Origin: Clostridia bacterium
GTDB taxonomy: Bacteria > Bacillota > Clostridia > Oscillospirales > CAG-272
DNA length: 25,335 bases
NCBI GenBank assembly: GCA_024404475.1
Contig: JAKSPV010000005.1
Span: forward strand, 1-25,335
Direction: 5' to 3'
Part shown: piece after piece, positions 5,734-13,815 of the stretch
How positions within the stretch are numbered: the stretch's first letter is position 1
Layout: each line of letters begins with the position of its first letter
Program-made: the position numbers and the translations under genes
Notes under the pieces: model-generated
What the model saw: only the letters and a program-made list of their open reading frames with translations
Told to the model about the DNA's origin: nothing
Databases searched by the model: none

Positions 5734-6528
5734 ATGAATGCGTTTGTGACCTGGTTCGAAAATCTGATCCGCTCGACGGCGTGGACGATGGAGATCCCGA
5801 AATCCTACGGCGCGTTCCATCTGACGTTTACGCTTGTCGGCTTTGCCGTGTGCGCCGTTCTCGCATGGAAACTCCGGAATCTCGGCGACGCCGGACACCG
5901 GCGCCTGCTCCGCGGGATCGGTATTTATCTTCTGGCCGCTGAGGTCTACAAGCAGTTCTTCTGCTATATCGTCTATGGCGGGTACCAGTGGGGCGAGTTC
6001 CCGTTCCAGTTCTGCAGTATCCCGATGTACCTCTGCTTCATCGCGTCGTTTTTGAAGCCCGGCAAGGTGACGGAGGGCATGTACCATTATATGCTGACGT
6101 TCAACCTGCTCGGCGGCTTCGTCGCGTTTCTTGAGCCGTCGGGGCTGCTCCACGAATACGTGACGATGACGGCACACTCGCTCATCTGGCACATGCTGCT
6201 CGTCTTCGTCGGGCTGTATCTCGGCTTCTCGAAGCGGACGAGCTGGGAGTGGCGGCGCTACCGCACGGCGGAGTTCACCTATCTGATCCTTGCCGCGGTC
6301 GCGTTCTGCATCAATCTTGCTTTCTGGAACATCTCGAACGGCGACATCAACATGTTCTTCATCGGCCCGCGCAACTGCCCGCTGATCGTCTTCAACTCGA
6401 TCGCGGAGTCGTGCGGCTGGTACGTCGCGTCGCTGCTTTTGATCTTCTCGATCTCGCTCGGCGCCTTCCTCGTTTTCCTGCCGTTCCATTTTGTGAAGAA
6501 GCACGTGGCGGAGAAACAGCAAGCCTGA
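5734..6528 (+). CDS. YwaF-like integral membrane protein
   Basis: The 264-residue product is a polytopic membrane protein resembling the YwaF family (conserved integral membrane protein of unknown function). About six or seven hydrophobic spans are visible, with characteristic polar/aromatic segments 'EVYKQFFCYIVYGGYQWGEFPFQFCSIPMYLCF' (about residues 71-105, where the His/Cys/Gln-rich pattern of the family falls) and 'HSLIWHMLLVFVGLYLGF' (about 149-166). I start it at 5734, since the longer frame to 5617 begins upstream of the promoter; a modest GAGG site lies 9 bases before. The next gene starts 16 bases later on the same strand, so the two are probably co-transcribed. Biochemical function is unknown. 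Confidence 0.85.
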   Translation: MNAFVTWFENLIRSTAWTMEIPKSYGAFHLTFTLVGFAVCAVLAWKLRNLGDAGHRRLLRGIGIYLLAAEVYKQFFCYIVYGGYQWGEFPFQFCSIPMYLCFIASFLKPGKVTEGMYHYMLTFNLLGGFVAFLEPSGLLHEYVTMTAHSLIWHMLLVFVGLYLGFSKRTSWEWRRYRTAEFTYLILAAVAFCINLAFWNISNGDINMFFIGPRNCPLIVFNSIAESCGWYVASLLLIFSISLGAFLVFLPFHFVKKHVAEKQQA

Positions 6529-6544
6529 TCTTTGGAGGGATAAC

Positions 6545-7303
6545 ATGGATCCGGAACAGAAAAACGAAACACAGGAGGTCGAAGAGTCCAACGCGGCGCG
6601 CCGGCTGCGCCTGCACGGTGATGACCGTGGGGAAGAACTCCGCGCGGCAGCCGAAGAGGCGGCAAAGGACGAGCGCCCCGTCTCGTGGCTCGAGAACTTC
6701 TGGTATCATCACAAGTGGACGGTCATTATGGTGACGGCGTTCGCGCTGATCTTCGGCTTTGCCGCCGTGCAGCTCATCGGGCGGGACAAGCCGGATCTTT
6801 ACGTCATGTGCGCCGGGCCGAACTATCTCGGTTCCTCCGCCGGCGAGACGGTCAAGACGGCGTTCACCGACTACATGGGCGACTTCAATGACGACGGCGA
6901 AAAGATCGTCACGTTTGCCGACGTTGTGTACGCAAAGGGAACGGCGAACGCCTCGATCGCAGAGGAACAGTTCCAGACCGAACCCAGCGCGGGAAACAGT
7001 TCCGTTTATTTTCTCTCGCCGGACCTCTTCGCATATGCCGAGGAGTCGGGATTGCTCGTGCCGCTCGCAGAGATCTTCGGCGGGCCGACCGCTGGCGACA
7101 CCGACGGCTTCGGCGTTCTTCTCTCCGAAACGGCTTTCGCGCGTGAAAACCCCGAAGCGGCGGCGCTCTTCCCGAAGGACACGGTCGTGTGCCTGCGCAA
7201 AACGCCGATGCTCGTGAACGTCCGCGGGCAGGAGAGGGCGGAGAAGCGCTTCGCGTTCCACCGTGATTTCTTCCGCGCGCTCGTCGAAGACACGGCAGAA
7301 TAA
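6545..7303 (+). CDS. Membrane-anchored protein of unknown function
   Basis: The 252-residue protein starts with a charged cytoplasmic segment of about 60 residues rich in Glu and Arg, then one transmembrane segment (about 58-79, TVIMVTAFALIFGFAAVQLI), then an extracytoplasmic domain of about 170 residues. The outer domain has an alternating strand/helix pattern ('PDLYVMCAGPNYLG', 'FADVVYAKG', 'SSVYFLSPDLFAYAEESGLLVPLAEIFG') that reminds one of a small solute-binding-like or Rossmann-like fold, but I recognise no family. A GGAGG site lies 7 bases before the ATG. It follows the YwaF-like gene by 16 bases and is followed by a strong terminator, so it ends that operon. Confidence 0.8.
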   Translation: MDPEQKNETQEVEESNAARRLRLHGDDRGEELRAAAEEAAKDERPVSWLENFWYHHKWTVIMVTAFALIFGFAAVQLIGRDKPDLYVMCAGPNYLGSSAGETVKTAFTDYMGDFNDDGEKIVTFADVVYAKGTANASIAEEQFQTEPSAGNSSVYFLSPDLFAYAEESGLLVPLAEIFGGPTAGDTDGFGVLLSETAFARENPEAAALFPKDTVVCLRKTPMLVNVRGQERAEKRFAFHRDFFRALVEDTAE

Positions 7304-7310
7304 AACAAAA

Positions 7311-7337
7311 CGCCGCGCCCCGAGCCGGGACGCGGCG
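7311..7337 (-). terminator. Terminator for the minus-strand lipase-like gene
   Basis: CGCCGCG/CGCGGCG stem with an inner CCC/GGG extension. Read on the minus strand it is followed by TTTTGTTTTATT. It lies between convergent genes. Confidence 0.68.
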
Positions 7338-7354
7338 CTGCCGGATGAAAAATC

Positions 7355-7391
7355 AGCCCGCCGGAAAGGGAAGCTCCCTCCGGCGGGCTTT
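7355..7391 (+). terminator. Terminator for the YwaF-like operon
   Basis: A GC-rich stem of about 10 bp (AGCCCGCCGGA with TCCGGCGGGCT, extended by GGG/CCC in the loop region) is followed by TTTTGCTG. It ends the plus-strand operon that stops at 7303. Confidence 0.8.
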
Positions 7392-7406
7392 TGCTGTATT
7401 TGCCCG

Positions 7407-8405
7407 TTACCCGGCGATCTCCTCCGGGAGGATCGGCTTTGTCAGGTCGCCGTCCGCGAACCGGATGAATCCGAAAACGGAGTGTGCGTTGTCAGCCATG
7501 CCGCCCGCGGGATAGACGCGGCAATCGATGCCGTTGCAGTCTCCCCGGAACATCATGCGCTGGACGATGTCCTTCAGCGAGAAGCCGGCTCCCTCCGTTG
7601 AGGTCAGATGGTTCGTGATCCGGTACGCTTCGGGTTTGCCTCCCGCGATGCTGTTGATCTTGCCGAGGGCGAGTCCGTCCGCGCCGCTGACGGTGACTGC
7701 CTCGGCGCCGCTCATGCGGGAGACCATGGCGGCGAGCGCGCCGCCGAGCGAATGCCCGGTCAGAATGAGATCGTAGCCCGCCAGGATCTCCTCGGTCCGG
7801 AGGACGTCCTCGTACAGCGCGAACGCACATTTTTCCTGCCCGGAAAGGCCCGCGCCGACGACCAGAAGCGCGGATTCGACGGCGTCCGTCAGCGAGACCG
7901 AGCCGGCATACGCGATCCAGACCGTCCTTTTGTCGTCGTCGGCGAACGCGGCACCGTAAAAGCTGCTCCGGCTGTCCTTCAGATCGGTCAGAAAGCGGAA
8001 ATTGCCGACGGTCTGCCGGATGAAAGCGGCGGAGTCGATCAGCGCCGTTGTCGGATCCGCCGGATCGGTGCGCTTGATATCGGCGTTTTCGACGATGATC
8101 CCCATTTTCTGCGAATCCAGGATCGTGGATGCCGTGCCGACGAGCGCGTCGCATCCCTCGCAGCCGTACACGAGATAGCTGAGCGACATGGACGCGAACA
8201 CTTTTTCGGATTCCGTGTAGGATGCGCTGTCTCCGGCTTCCCACGGCGTGCAGGAAACGGAGGCGAGGCAGCGGACCGTCACCCAGGCGATGACGGCGAG
8301 GACGAGGACTCCCGCGATCGAGAGCAGGACGATCCGTTTCTGTTTTTTTCGACGGGCGGGATCCCGGACGGGAGCGGCGGCAGGCGCCTGTGCAGTCTTG
8401 TTCAT
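7407..8405 (-). CDS. Membrane-anchored lipase class 3-like alpha/beta hydrolase
   Basis: The 332-residue protein has a basic N-terminus, one transmembrane segment (about 25-47) and an outer domain containing the nucleophile elbow 'LILTGHSLGGALAAMV' (GHSLGG at 217-222, Ser219), as in lipase class 3 and Mbeg1-like hydrolases. A candidate catalytic His is His308 in 'DNAHSVFGF', as in related proteins where the His lies near the C-terminus. The usual acid residue between them is not obvious: the place where I expect it reads ITNHLTST. An oxyanion-type strand 'TVWIAYAGS' (161-169) precedes. Substrate could be a lipid, a wall-linked ester or something else. A GGAGG site is upstream. It lies downstream of the glucokinase gene and its hairpin, possibly with its own weak promoter. 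Confidence 0.78.
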   Translation of the reverse strand: MNKTAQAPAAAPVRDPARRKKQKRIVLLSIAGVLVLAVIAWVTVRCLASVSCTPWEAGDSASYTESEKVFASMSLSYLVYGCEGCDALVGTASTILDSQKMGIIVENADIKRTDPADPTTALIDSAAFIRQTVGNFRFLTDLKDSRSSFYGAAFADDDKRTVWIAYAGSVSLTDAVESALLVVGAGLSGQEKCAFALYEDVLRTEEILAGYDLILTGHSLGGALAAMVSRMSGAEAVTVSGADGLALGKINSIAGGKPEAYRITNHLTSTEGAGFSLKDIVQRMMFRGDCNGIDCRVYPAGGMADNAHSVFGFIRFADGDLTKPILPEEIAG

Positions 8406-8436
8406 GGAGATTTTTCCTCCGTTATCAACGGTCGTT

Positions 8437-8465
8437 ATTATCGTTTTTTCAAAAGGGGCTGTCGC
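8437..8465 (-). promoter_or_regulatory. Possible weak promoter of the lipase-like gene
   Basis: Minus-strand GCGACA (8465-8460), 17-base spacer, GATAAT (8442-8437). The -35 lies inside the stem of the preceding terminator. The match is only partial, so this is tentative; read-through from the glucokinase gene is the alternative. Confidence 0.3.
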
Positions 8466-8484
8466 GCTTGCGACAGCCCCTTTT
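8451..8484 (-). terminator. Terminator after the ROK glucokinase gene
   Basis: A perfect 15-bp stem (8451-8465 with 8470-8484) and 4-base loop lies 9 bases past the stop codon. The stem ends in A/T runs on both sides, so it could work in either direction. Confidence 0.82.
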
Positions 8485-8493
8485 CGGTATTTT

Positions 8494-9456
8494 TCAGATC
8501 CCGAGCGTCGCGGCGCCGATGATGCCGGCGTCGTTGCCGAGCTTTGCGATCTTGATCTCGGTCAGCGGTGTGGGCGGCTTCGTGTAGATCTCTTTGTAGA
8601 CTTTCTCTTTCAGCGGGATGAGCAGGTTATCGCCCTCGCCGCAGATGCCGCCGCCGATCGACAGGACGTTCGGCTGGAAGACGTTGATGATGCTGGCACA
8701 GCCGGAGGCGAGGTAGGAGATGTACTCGTCAACGACTTCCGCCGCGGCCTTGTCGCCCTTCTTCATCGCGTCGAACGCGGTGCGTGCGTTGACCTTCGAG
8801 ATGTTGCCGCCGACCATTTCGGTCATCATCGTCTCACGGCCTTCTTTCCAGAAGCCGTCGAGACGGTCTCTCGTGATGTTGACGAGACCGGTCGCAGAGG
8901 AGTATGCTTCCCAGCAGCCGCGTCTGCCGCAGGAGCACGGCCGGCCGTCTTTCTCGATGACGAGGTGACCGAGTTCCGCACCCGCGTGGTTGAAGCCGGA
9001 GTAGACCTTGCCGTCAAGGACGATACCGCCGCCGAGGCCGGTGCCGAGCGTGATCATGACGGAGTACTTCGTGCCGACGGCGACGCCTGCCATCGCTTCC
9101 GCTTTCGCGGCGGCGTTGGCGTCGTTTTCAATATAGACCTTATCGGTGCCGAGGATCGCGCCGAGCTTCGCGGCGAGCGGATAGAAGAGGAACGGCAGGT
9201 TGTTCGCGTATTCCACGATGCCCGTGTCGCTGTTCGCCGAGCCGGGCGTGGAAATGCCGACGGAAATCACGTCAGCCATCGTGAGGTTCTCTTCTTTGAG
9301 AAGACGGAGGCAGAGCGCGCCCATGTCCGCGATGATCGCATCCGCGTCGCGGGATGCACCCGTCGGAACGCTGCCCTTACGGACGATTTTAAAGCTTTCG
9401 TCAACGATACCGACGGCGATGTTCGTGCCGCCGAGGTCAACACCGATATAATACAT
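8494..9456 (-). CDS. ROK-family glucokinase / sugar kinase
   Basis: The 320-residue protein is a ROK-family kinase. It has the phosphate-binding 'DLGGTNI' at residues 7-13, the catalytic 'ENDANAAA' with Asp112, the substrate-binding 'ELGH' (161-164) and the zinc-binding 'CSCGRRGCWE' (Cys174, Cys176, Cys181). A second glycine motif 'VLSIGGGICG' lies near residues 264-273. The length and lack of an N-terminal helix-turn-helix mark it as a kinase rather than a repressor. It most likely phosphorylates glucose (or a related hexose) with ATP in the cytoplasm. It has a consensus promoter and terminator. Its position just upstream of, and divergent from, the carbohydrate transport operon suggests that it handles hexoses released from the imported sugar, which is an inference. 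Confidence 0.94.
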   Translation of the reverse strand: MYYIGVDLGGTNIAVGIVDESFKIVRKGSVPTGASRDADAIIADMGALCLRLLKEENLTMADVISVGISTPGSANSDTGIVEYANNLPFLFYPLAAKLGAILGTDKVYIENDANAAAKAEAMAGVAVGTKYSVMITLGTGLGGGIVLDGKVYSGFNHAGAELGHLVIEKDGRPCSCGRRGCWEAYSSATGLVNITRDRLDGFWKEGRETMMTEMVGGNISKVNARTAFDAMKKGDKAAAEVVDEYISYLASGCASIINVFQPNVLSIGGGICGEGDNLLIPLKEKVYKEIYTKPPTPLTEIKIAKLGNDAGIIGAATLGI

Positions 9457-9497
9457 AGAAAAGTCCTTTCCTGCCGGACGGCAGTTTTATTTCTCCC

Positions 9498-9526
9498 ATT
9501 ATATCGGCTTTTGAAAACAATGTCAA
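9498..9526 (-). promoter_or_regulatory. Promoter of the glucokinase gene
   Basis: Minus-strand TTGACA (9526-9521), 17-base spacer, TATAAT (9503-9498): a full consensus match at both boxes. An AGGAAAGGAC ribosome binding site follows before the ATG at 9456. Confidence 0.9.
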
Positions 9527-10020
9527 GATATGTCGGCTGTTTTTCCACGGCAAATCGCGGACGTCTCAAGTTGTGGTAAATTCTGTCAGTAAATGTAAAT
9601 AGCTGGATAAAATTGCGGTTTCGGACGGAAAACGCCGCATTTTTGTGCAAAATGCGCAGACGTAGAAATTAAGCCGCTCTTTTTGTGAAATCTGCACAAC
9701 GGCGGGGTGGCATTTTAAGGCAAAAGCAGAATGAAACCTGAGCGAAAAAAGAAGAGAATAAGTAAAAATAATTTACTTTACGATTTGGAATATACAATCT
9801 GCACGAAAAAAAGACGAAAAATAGGGTCGCAAACGCCGAAATAAGCGCGTGTGTACAAAAAAACGGTAATTTTAATTGACAAACGGCACATGCCGGGTGT
9901 TAGGCAGATGAATAACTCAAAGAGGCCGTGCGTCGGGGAAGAGCGGAAAAGGTGAAAAAGAGGGGCGACGAAGTGCCCGGGAACCCTGTTTTGACGGGAC
10001 GCGGCAAGGTGCCGCGATGC

Positions 10021-10049
10021 TTGACTTTCGGGGCGCTTTATGATAAGAT
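10021..10049 (+). promoter_or_regulatory. Likely promoter of the carbohydrate transport operon
   Basis: TTGACT (10021-10026), 17-base spacer and TAAGAT (10044-10049), with a TG two positions before the -10 (extended -10 form). It implies a leader of about 160 bases before the first gene. Confidence 0.65.
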
Positions 10050-10055
10050 ATATCG

Positions 10056-10218
10056 GTATCATGCTGGGGTATGGGCGCCTTATGCCCATTTGACGGCAGG
10101 ATACGCCGGTAAACCGGCAAAAATTTCAGCAAATCGATCACGGCAGCAGCGCCCCGTACCGTCGGGACGGCGAGGGGAGAACCACTGTTGTGCGTGTCGG
10201 GCAGGAGGAACAGTTCTG
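10056..10218 (+). promoter_or_regulatory. Structured 5' leader / possible operator region of the operon
   Basis: Three hairpins follow the promoter: ATGGGC/GCCCAT (10,071-10,089); the 14-base palindrome GCCGGTAAACCGGC (10,105-10,118), also a plausible repressor operator; and a stem CCCC..CCGTC/GACGG..GGGG (10,152-10,177) ending 25 bases before the GGAGGA ribosome binding site. I recognise no known riboswitch class. Either a LacI-type operator or RNA-level control is possible. Confidence 0.4.
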
Positions 10219-13200
10219 ATGAGAAAAGAACACGCAAAACGGTTGTTTGCTTTGCTGATGGCCGTCGTTATGCTCATGGGAACGGCTTTGCCCGTGTTGG
10301 CGGACGATCCGACGGATCCGTCCTCCGGCAATTCGGGAACAAAGACGCTCGCGGAGCTCAGCGAAGCATTCAACACCATTTCCTATGAAGAGTACAAGTC
10401 GAATCTGACGGAGTACTACGACCTTGACGCACAGCTTGCCAAAGCATCCGGCAAGACCGCCGAAGAGATCGCCGCTCTGTCGATCCGCCAGCGCAAGGAG
10501 CTGATCGCATCTTGCATCGACGAGATGAACAAGGCGCTCCGCACCGGCAGATCCGTCAGCGTCGACATTACCGCCATTGATACCGAGGCGACGACCGCGA
10601 CGAACTATTCGTTCGCGGATTATACCGATACCCTCGGCGCGACGGCATCCGCGATCTACGTTCCCGACACGGGCATCACCGCCTGGAAAGTGAACGTCCC
10701 GGAGAGCGGTCTGTACGCGCTGCGCATCCGGTATGCCGCCGCGTCGGACAAGAAGAACTCCATCGAGAGAAACTTCTATATCAACGGCGCGATCCCGTTC
10801 ACGGAAGCACGCAGCATGGTGCTGACCAAGACGTGGCGTACCAGAGCCGAAGATCTCGTCGAAGTTGACCGCGTCGGTGACATGACGGACGCTGCCGAGT
10901 ACGCACAGTACTGCAAGATCGGTGCGGACGGCAAGCTTTACCGCTTCGCGACCGATTCCGCCGGTAACGAGATCAAGCCGCTGCTCCAGGCAGCTCCGGA
11001 ATGGAAAACATACGATTTCATCGACTCCGACGGCATGTACACCACTCCTTTTGAGTTCTATCTCAAAGCGGGCGAGAACACCGTCGCGCTGAAGGGCGTC
11101 CGCGAGGGCATGTACATTGCCTCGATCGAGCTCTTCACGGTCGAAGACCTCGAGACCTACGAGGAATACCGCGCACGCCTGACGAAAGAGAAGGGCGAGG
11201 GCCGCGGCACTGATAAGATCCTCCTCCAGGCCGAGCTTCCGGACGCCGTTTCCAGCTACACGATCTACCCGATTTACGACCGTTCTTCCGCGATCTCCCA
11301 GCCGCAGCATCCGTCCAAGATTATGCGGAACGCCATCGGCGGCGATAAGTGGGAAAGCGCCGGCCAGTGGATCGAGTATGAAGTGAACGTGGAGAACGCC
11401 GGCTGGTATTCGATCGCGCTTCGCTACAAGCAGGCGACGCTTGAAGGTCTGTACGTTTCCCGCGCGCTTTACATCGACGGCAAGGTCCCGTTCGAGGGTG
11501 CGACCGCGCTGGAGTTCAACTATGACTCCGACTGGCAGATCACGTATCTCGGCCTCGGCAAAGAGCCGTACGAGTTCTACCTCGACAAAGGCACGCACAA
11601 GATCCGTATGGACGTCACCATGGGCACCATGGGCGCGATCGTCAATACGGTCGATACGATCCAGAAGAGCCTTAACTCCTCCTACCTTGAAATATTGAAG
11701 CTGACCGGTACCGAGCCCGATGAGTACCGCGACTACGGCTTCATGCGCGTGATGCCCAACACCATCCGCAACCTGAAGATCCAGAGAGACAACCTGCAGG
11801 CAGTGCTGGATACCCTTTCGGGCGACAGCGGCCTCAGCGCCAACACGACGATCTTCCAGCGTCTCATCCAGCTCCTCACCCGTATGACGAGCAAAGAGAC
11901 CGAGATCGCGAAGAACCTCTCTGAGCTGAAGACCGAACTCGGTACCCTCGGTGAATGGATCAACGGCGTCGGCATCCAGCCGCTCGCTCTCGACTACATC
12001 ATGATCCAGTCCGCCGACGAGAAGCTGCCGCGCGTCAACGCCAACTTCTTCGAGTCCCTTTGGTTCCAACTCTGCCAGTTCTGGGAAAGCTTCTTCACCG
12101 ACTACAACGCGCTTGCAGCAGGTGAGGGCGAGGGCGAAGGTGCCTCCGCTACCGTTGAAGTCTGGGTGCAGAGCGGCCGTGACCAGGCACAGATCACCCG
12201 TTCCATTATCCAGAACGACTACCAGAACGCCAAAGTCAACCTGAAGCTCGTCGCCGAAGGTACGCTGCTTGCAGCTGTCCTTTCCGGCACCGGCCCGGAC
12301 GTTTCACTTGACGGCGTCAAGGCGTCCGCTTCGCTGTACGCTTCCGCACAGCCCGGCTCCACCGCCGCGGTCGTCACGACGAGCGGCGACGTTATCAACT
12401 TCGCTATCCGTCACGCGGTCGAACCGCTCAACCAGTTCACCCGCGATTACCTCGACAGCGTGGGCGCGACGGACGTTCCGTCGTTCGAAGACGTTGCCAT
12501 CAACGGCGGCCGCTTCACGGACGCCGCACTGAAGCCGCTGACGCTGTACGGTACGACGTACGCGCTGCCGGCAAAGCAGACGTTCCCGATGATGTTCGTC
12601 CGTTCCGACATTCTCGCAGACCTGCAGCAGGAAGTCCCGAAGACGTGGGACGATCTGCTTGCGCTGCTCCCGGTCCTTCAATATAATAATATGACCATCG
12701 GTCTGACCACCGACTACACGCTGTTCCTCTACCAGATGGGCGGCGAGCTCTGGGCGGACGACGGTATGCGCATCAACCTCGACAGCAACGAGGCGCTCGC
12801 CGCATTCGAGACGATGTGCGATATGTTCACGCAGTATTCTCTGCCGTACTCCTACAACGCATCGAACCGTTTCCGTACCGGTGAGATGCCGATCTTCATC
12901 GCCGAGTACGAAACCTTCTACAACGCGCTGGTCGTCTTCGCGACCGAAATTTCCGGCGTTTGGGACCTCGCTCCGATCCCGGGCACGTATGATGCCGACG
13001 GCAACATCTCGAACGTCGCCGTGGCCGTCATCACCGGCGTCGTCATGCTCCGCGACTGCGACAACAAGGCCGCCGCGTGGGACTTCATGACGTGGTACAC
13101 CGACAAGGATTTCCAGGTCGAGTACTCCAACGAACTCGTTGCCGTCGTCGGTCCTGCCGCCAAGAACGCTACTGCCAACGTGCAGGCGCTCGAAGAACTT

Positions 13201-13776
13201 GACTGGACGCACGACGAATACGCCGCTCTGAAGAGCCAGATGGATAACCTCGTCGCCGTTGAAGCGTACCCCGGTTCCTACATCATCCTCCGTTACACCA
13301 ACTTCGCATTCCTCAAGGCATACAACGACAACGAAAGCCCGACAGAATCGCTGCTTGCTTACGTCTCCGCGATCAACAAGGAGATCACCCGTAAGCGCAA
13401 GGAGTTCGAACTCGAAACGCTCCCGTCCGGCCAGACGCTCTCGCAGAAGCGTATGGCACAGGCGACCGCCGGCCTCGAAGCACTTTCCGAAGACCTGCAG
13501 TCGCGCCTCTCTTCCGAGACCAAGCTTGCCATGAAGGCGATCGAGGACAAGGATGAAGACGAGCTGCTCGCCGCGGCCGAGGCGTTTGACGCCAAGGTCG
13601 AAACGATCATCGGCAAGTCCTACGCCGACGTCGAGATCTCGTACTCGAAACTCGACGGTGACAACGAGCCCGTTTGGGAGATCACCTCCGGCGGGGAAGC
13701 GATCGCCGCCGGCACCGACGAATACAACCTTCTCATGATCTGCAAGTATCTTTACGACGCAGTCAAGTACTACTGA
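10219..13776 (+). CDS. Giant extracellular solute-binding protein with carbohydrate-binding modules
   Basis: The 1,185-residue protein begins at the ATG at 10219, which has GGAGGA upstream; the open frame to 9928 contains no signal or domain and overlaps the promoter. Residues 1-28 are a Sec signal peptide ending VLA before DD, with no lipobox Cys. Residues about 110-315 and 325-500 look like two related beta-sandwich carbohydrate-binding modules (both have 'VPESGLYALRIRYA' / 'VENAGWYSIALRYK' strands followed by '(F)YINGAIPF' / 'LYIDGKVPF'). A helical region (500-634) and an acidic EGEGEG linker lead to a family 1 solute-binding domain (about 645-1,050: 'GPDVSLDG', 'YALPAKQTFPMMFVRSD', 'WDFMTWYTDKDFQVEY'). 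A charged helical tail ends the protein. It should capture a carbohydrate outside the cell for the permeases encoded next. Typical solute-binding proteins are 400-550 residues. Confidence 0.9.
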   Translation: MRKEHAKRLFALLMAVVMLMGTALPVLADDPTDPSSGNSGTKTLAELSEAFNTISYEEYKSNLTEYYDLDAQLAKASGKTAEEIAALSIRQRKELIASCIDEMNKALRTGRSVSVDITAIDTEATTATNYSFADYTDTLGATASAIYVPDTGITAWKVNVPESGLYALRIRYAAASDKKNSIERNFYINGAIPFTEARSMVLTKTWRTRAEDLVEVDRVGDMTDAAEYAQYCKIGADGKLYRFATDSAGNEIKPLLQAAPEWKTYDFIDSDGMYTTPFEFYLKAGENTVALKGVREGMYIASIELFTVEDLETYEEYRARLTKEKGEGRGTDKILLQAELPDAVSSYTIYPIYDRSSAISQPQHPSKIMRNAIGGDKWESAGQWIEYEVNVENAGWYSIALRYKQATLEGLYVSRALYIDGKVPFEGATALEFNYDSDWQITYLGLGKEPYEFYLDKGTHKIRMDVTMGTMGAIVNTVDTIQKSLNSSYLEILKLTGTEPDEYRDYGFMRVMPNTIRNLKIQRDNLQAVLDTLSGDSGLSANTTIFQRLIQLLTRMTSKETEIAKNLSELKTELGTLGEWINGVGIQPLALDYIMIQSADEKLPRVNANFFESLWFQLCQFWESFFTDYNALAAGEGEGEGASATVEVWVQSGRDQAQITRSIIQNDYQNAKVNLKLVAEGTLLAAVLSGTGPDVSLDGVKASASLYASAQPGSTAAVVTTSGDVINFAIRHAVEPLNQFTRDYLDSVGATDVPSFEDVAINGGRFTDAALKPLTLYGTTYALPAKQTFPMMFVRSDILADLQQEVPKTWDDLLALLPVLQYNNMTIGLTTDYTLFLYQMGGELWADDGMRINLDSNEALAAFETMCDMFTQYSLPYSYNASNRFRTGEMPIFIAEYETFYNALVVFATEISGVWDLAPIPGTYDADGNISNVAVAVITGVVMLRDCDNKAAAWDFMTWYTDKDFQVEYSNELVAVVGPAAKNATANVQALEELDWTHDEYAALKSQMDNLVAVEAYPGSYIILRYTNFAFLKAYNDNESPTESLLAYVSAINKEITRKRKEFELETLPSGQTLSQKRMAQATAGLEALSEDLQSRLSSETKLAMKAIEDKDEDELLAAAEAFDAKVETIIGKSYADVEISYSKLDGDNEPVWEITSGGEAIAAGTDEYNLLMICKYLYDAVKYY

Positions 13777-13815
13777 GTACGGACCGCGATCCTATCACTG
13801 TAAGGAGTAAATGCT

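Larger units (their letters stand above)
9457..10218. other. Long gene-free region with promoters and structured leader
   Basis: About 760 bases without a convincing gene. Its left part (about 9,550-9,900) is clearly more AT-rich than the surroundings and contains short palindromes: GCATTTT/AAAATGC at 9,637-9,655 and AAGTAAA/TTTACTT at 9,760-9,778. Further right are CGGCA/TGCCG near 9,885 and GCGGC/GCCGC near 10,001. A TTGACA at 9,876-9,881 lacks a good -10 box. The likely operon promoter is at 10,021-10,049. Frames across the region give low-complexity, basic translations and no RBS-supported start. Confidence 0.6.

Noticed and set aside
7311..7391. Third copy of the palindromic repeat between convergent genes
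   Set aside because: The two hairpins here share no TTGCAA core, CACCAATAC box or outer GGGACGCGC end with the repeat; they are ordinary terminators.
9996..10012. GGGACGCGGCAAGGTGC resembles the start of the palindromic repeat
   Set aside because: Only the first bases match; the TTGCAA hairpin and CACCAATAC box are missing, so chance GC-rich similarity is more likely.
9778..10089. 103-residue minus-strand frame in the long intergenic region
   Set aside because: No convincing RBS, low-complexity mixed composition and overlap with the operon promoter.
9928..10218. N-terminal extension of the solute-binding protein frame
   Set aside because: It spans the likely promoter and leader, encodes a basic domain-free segment and would bury the signal peptide; the ATG at 10219 has a good RBS.
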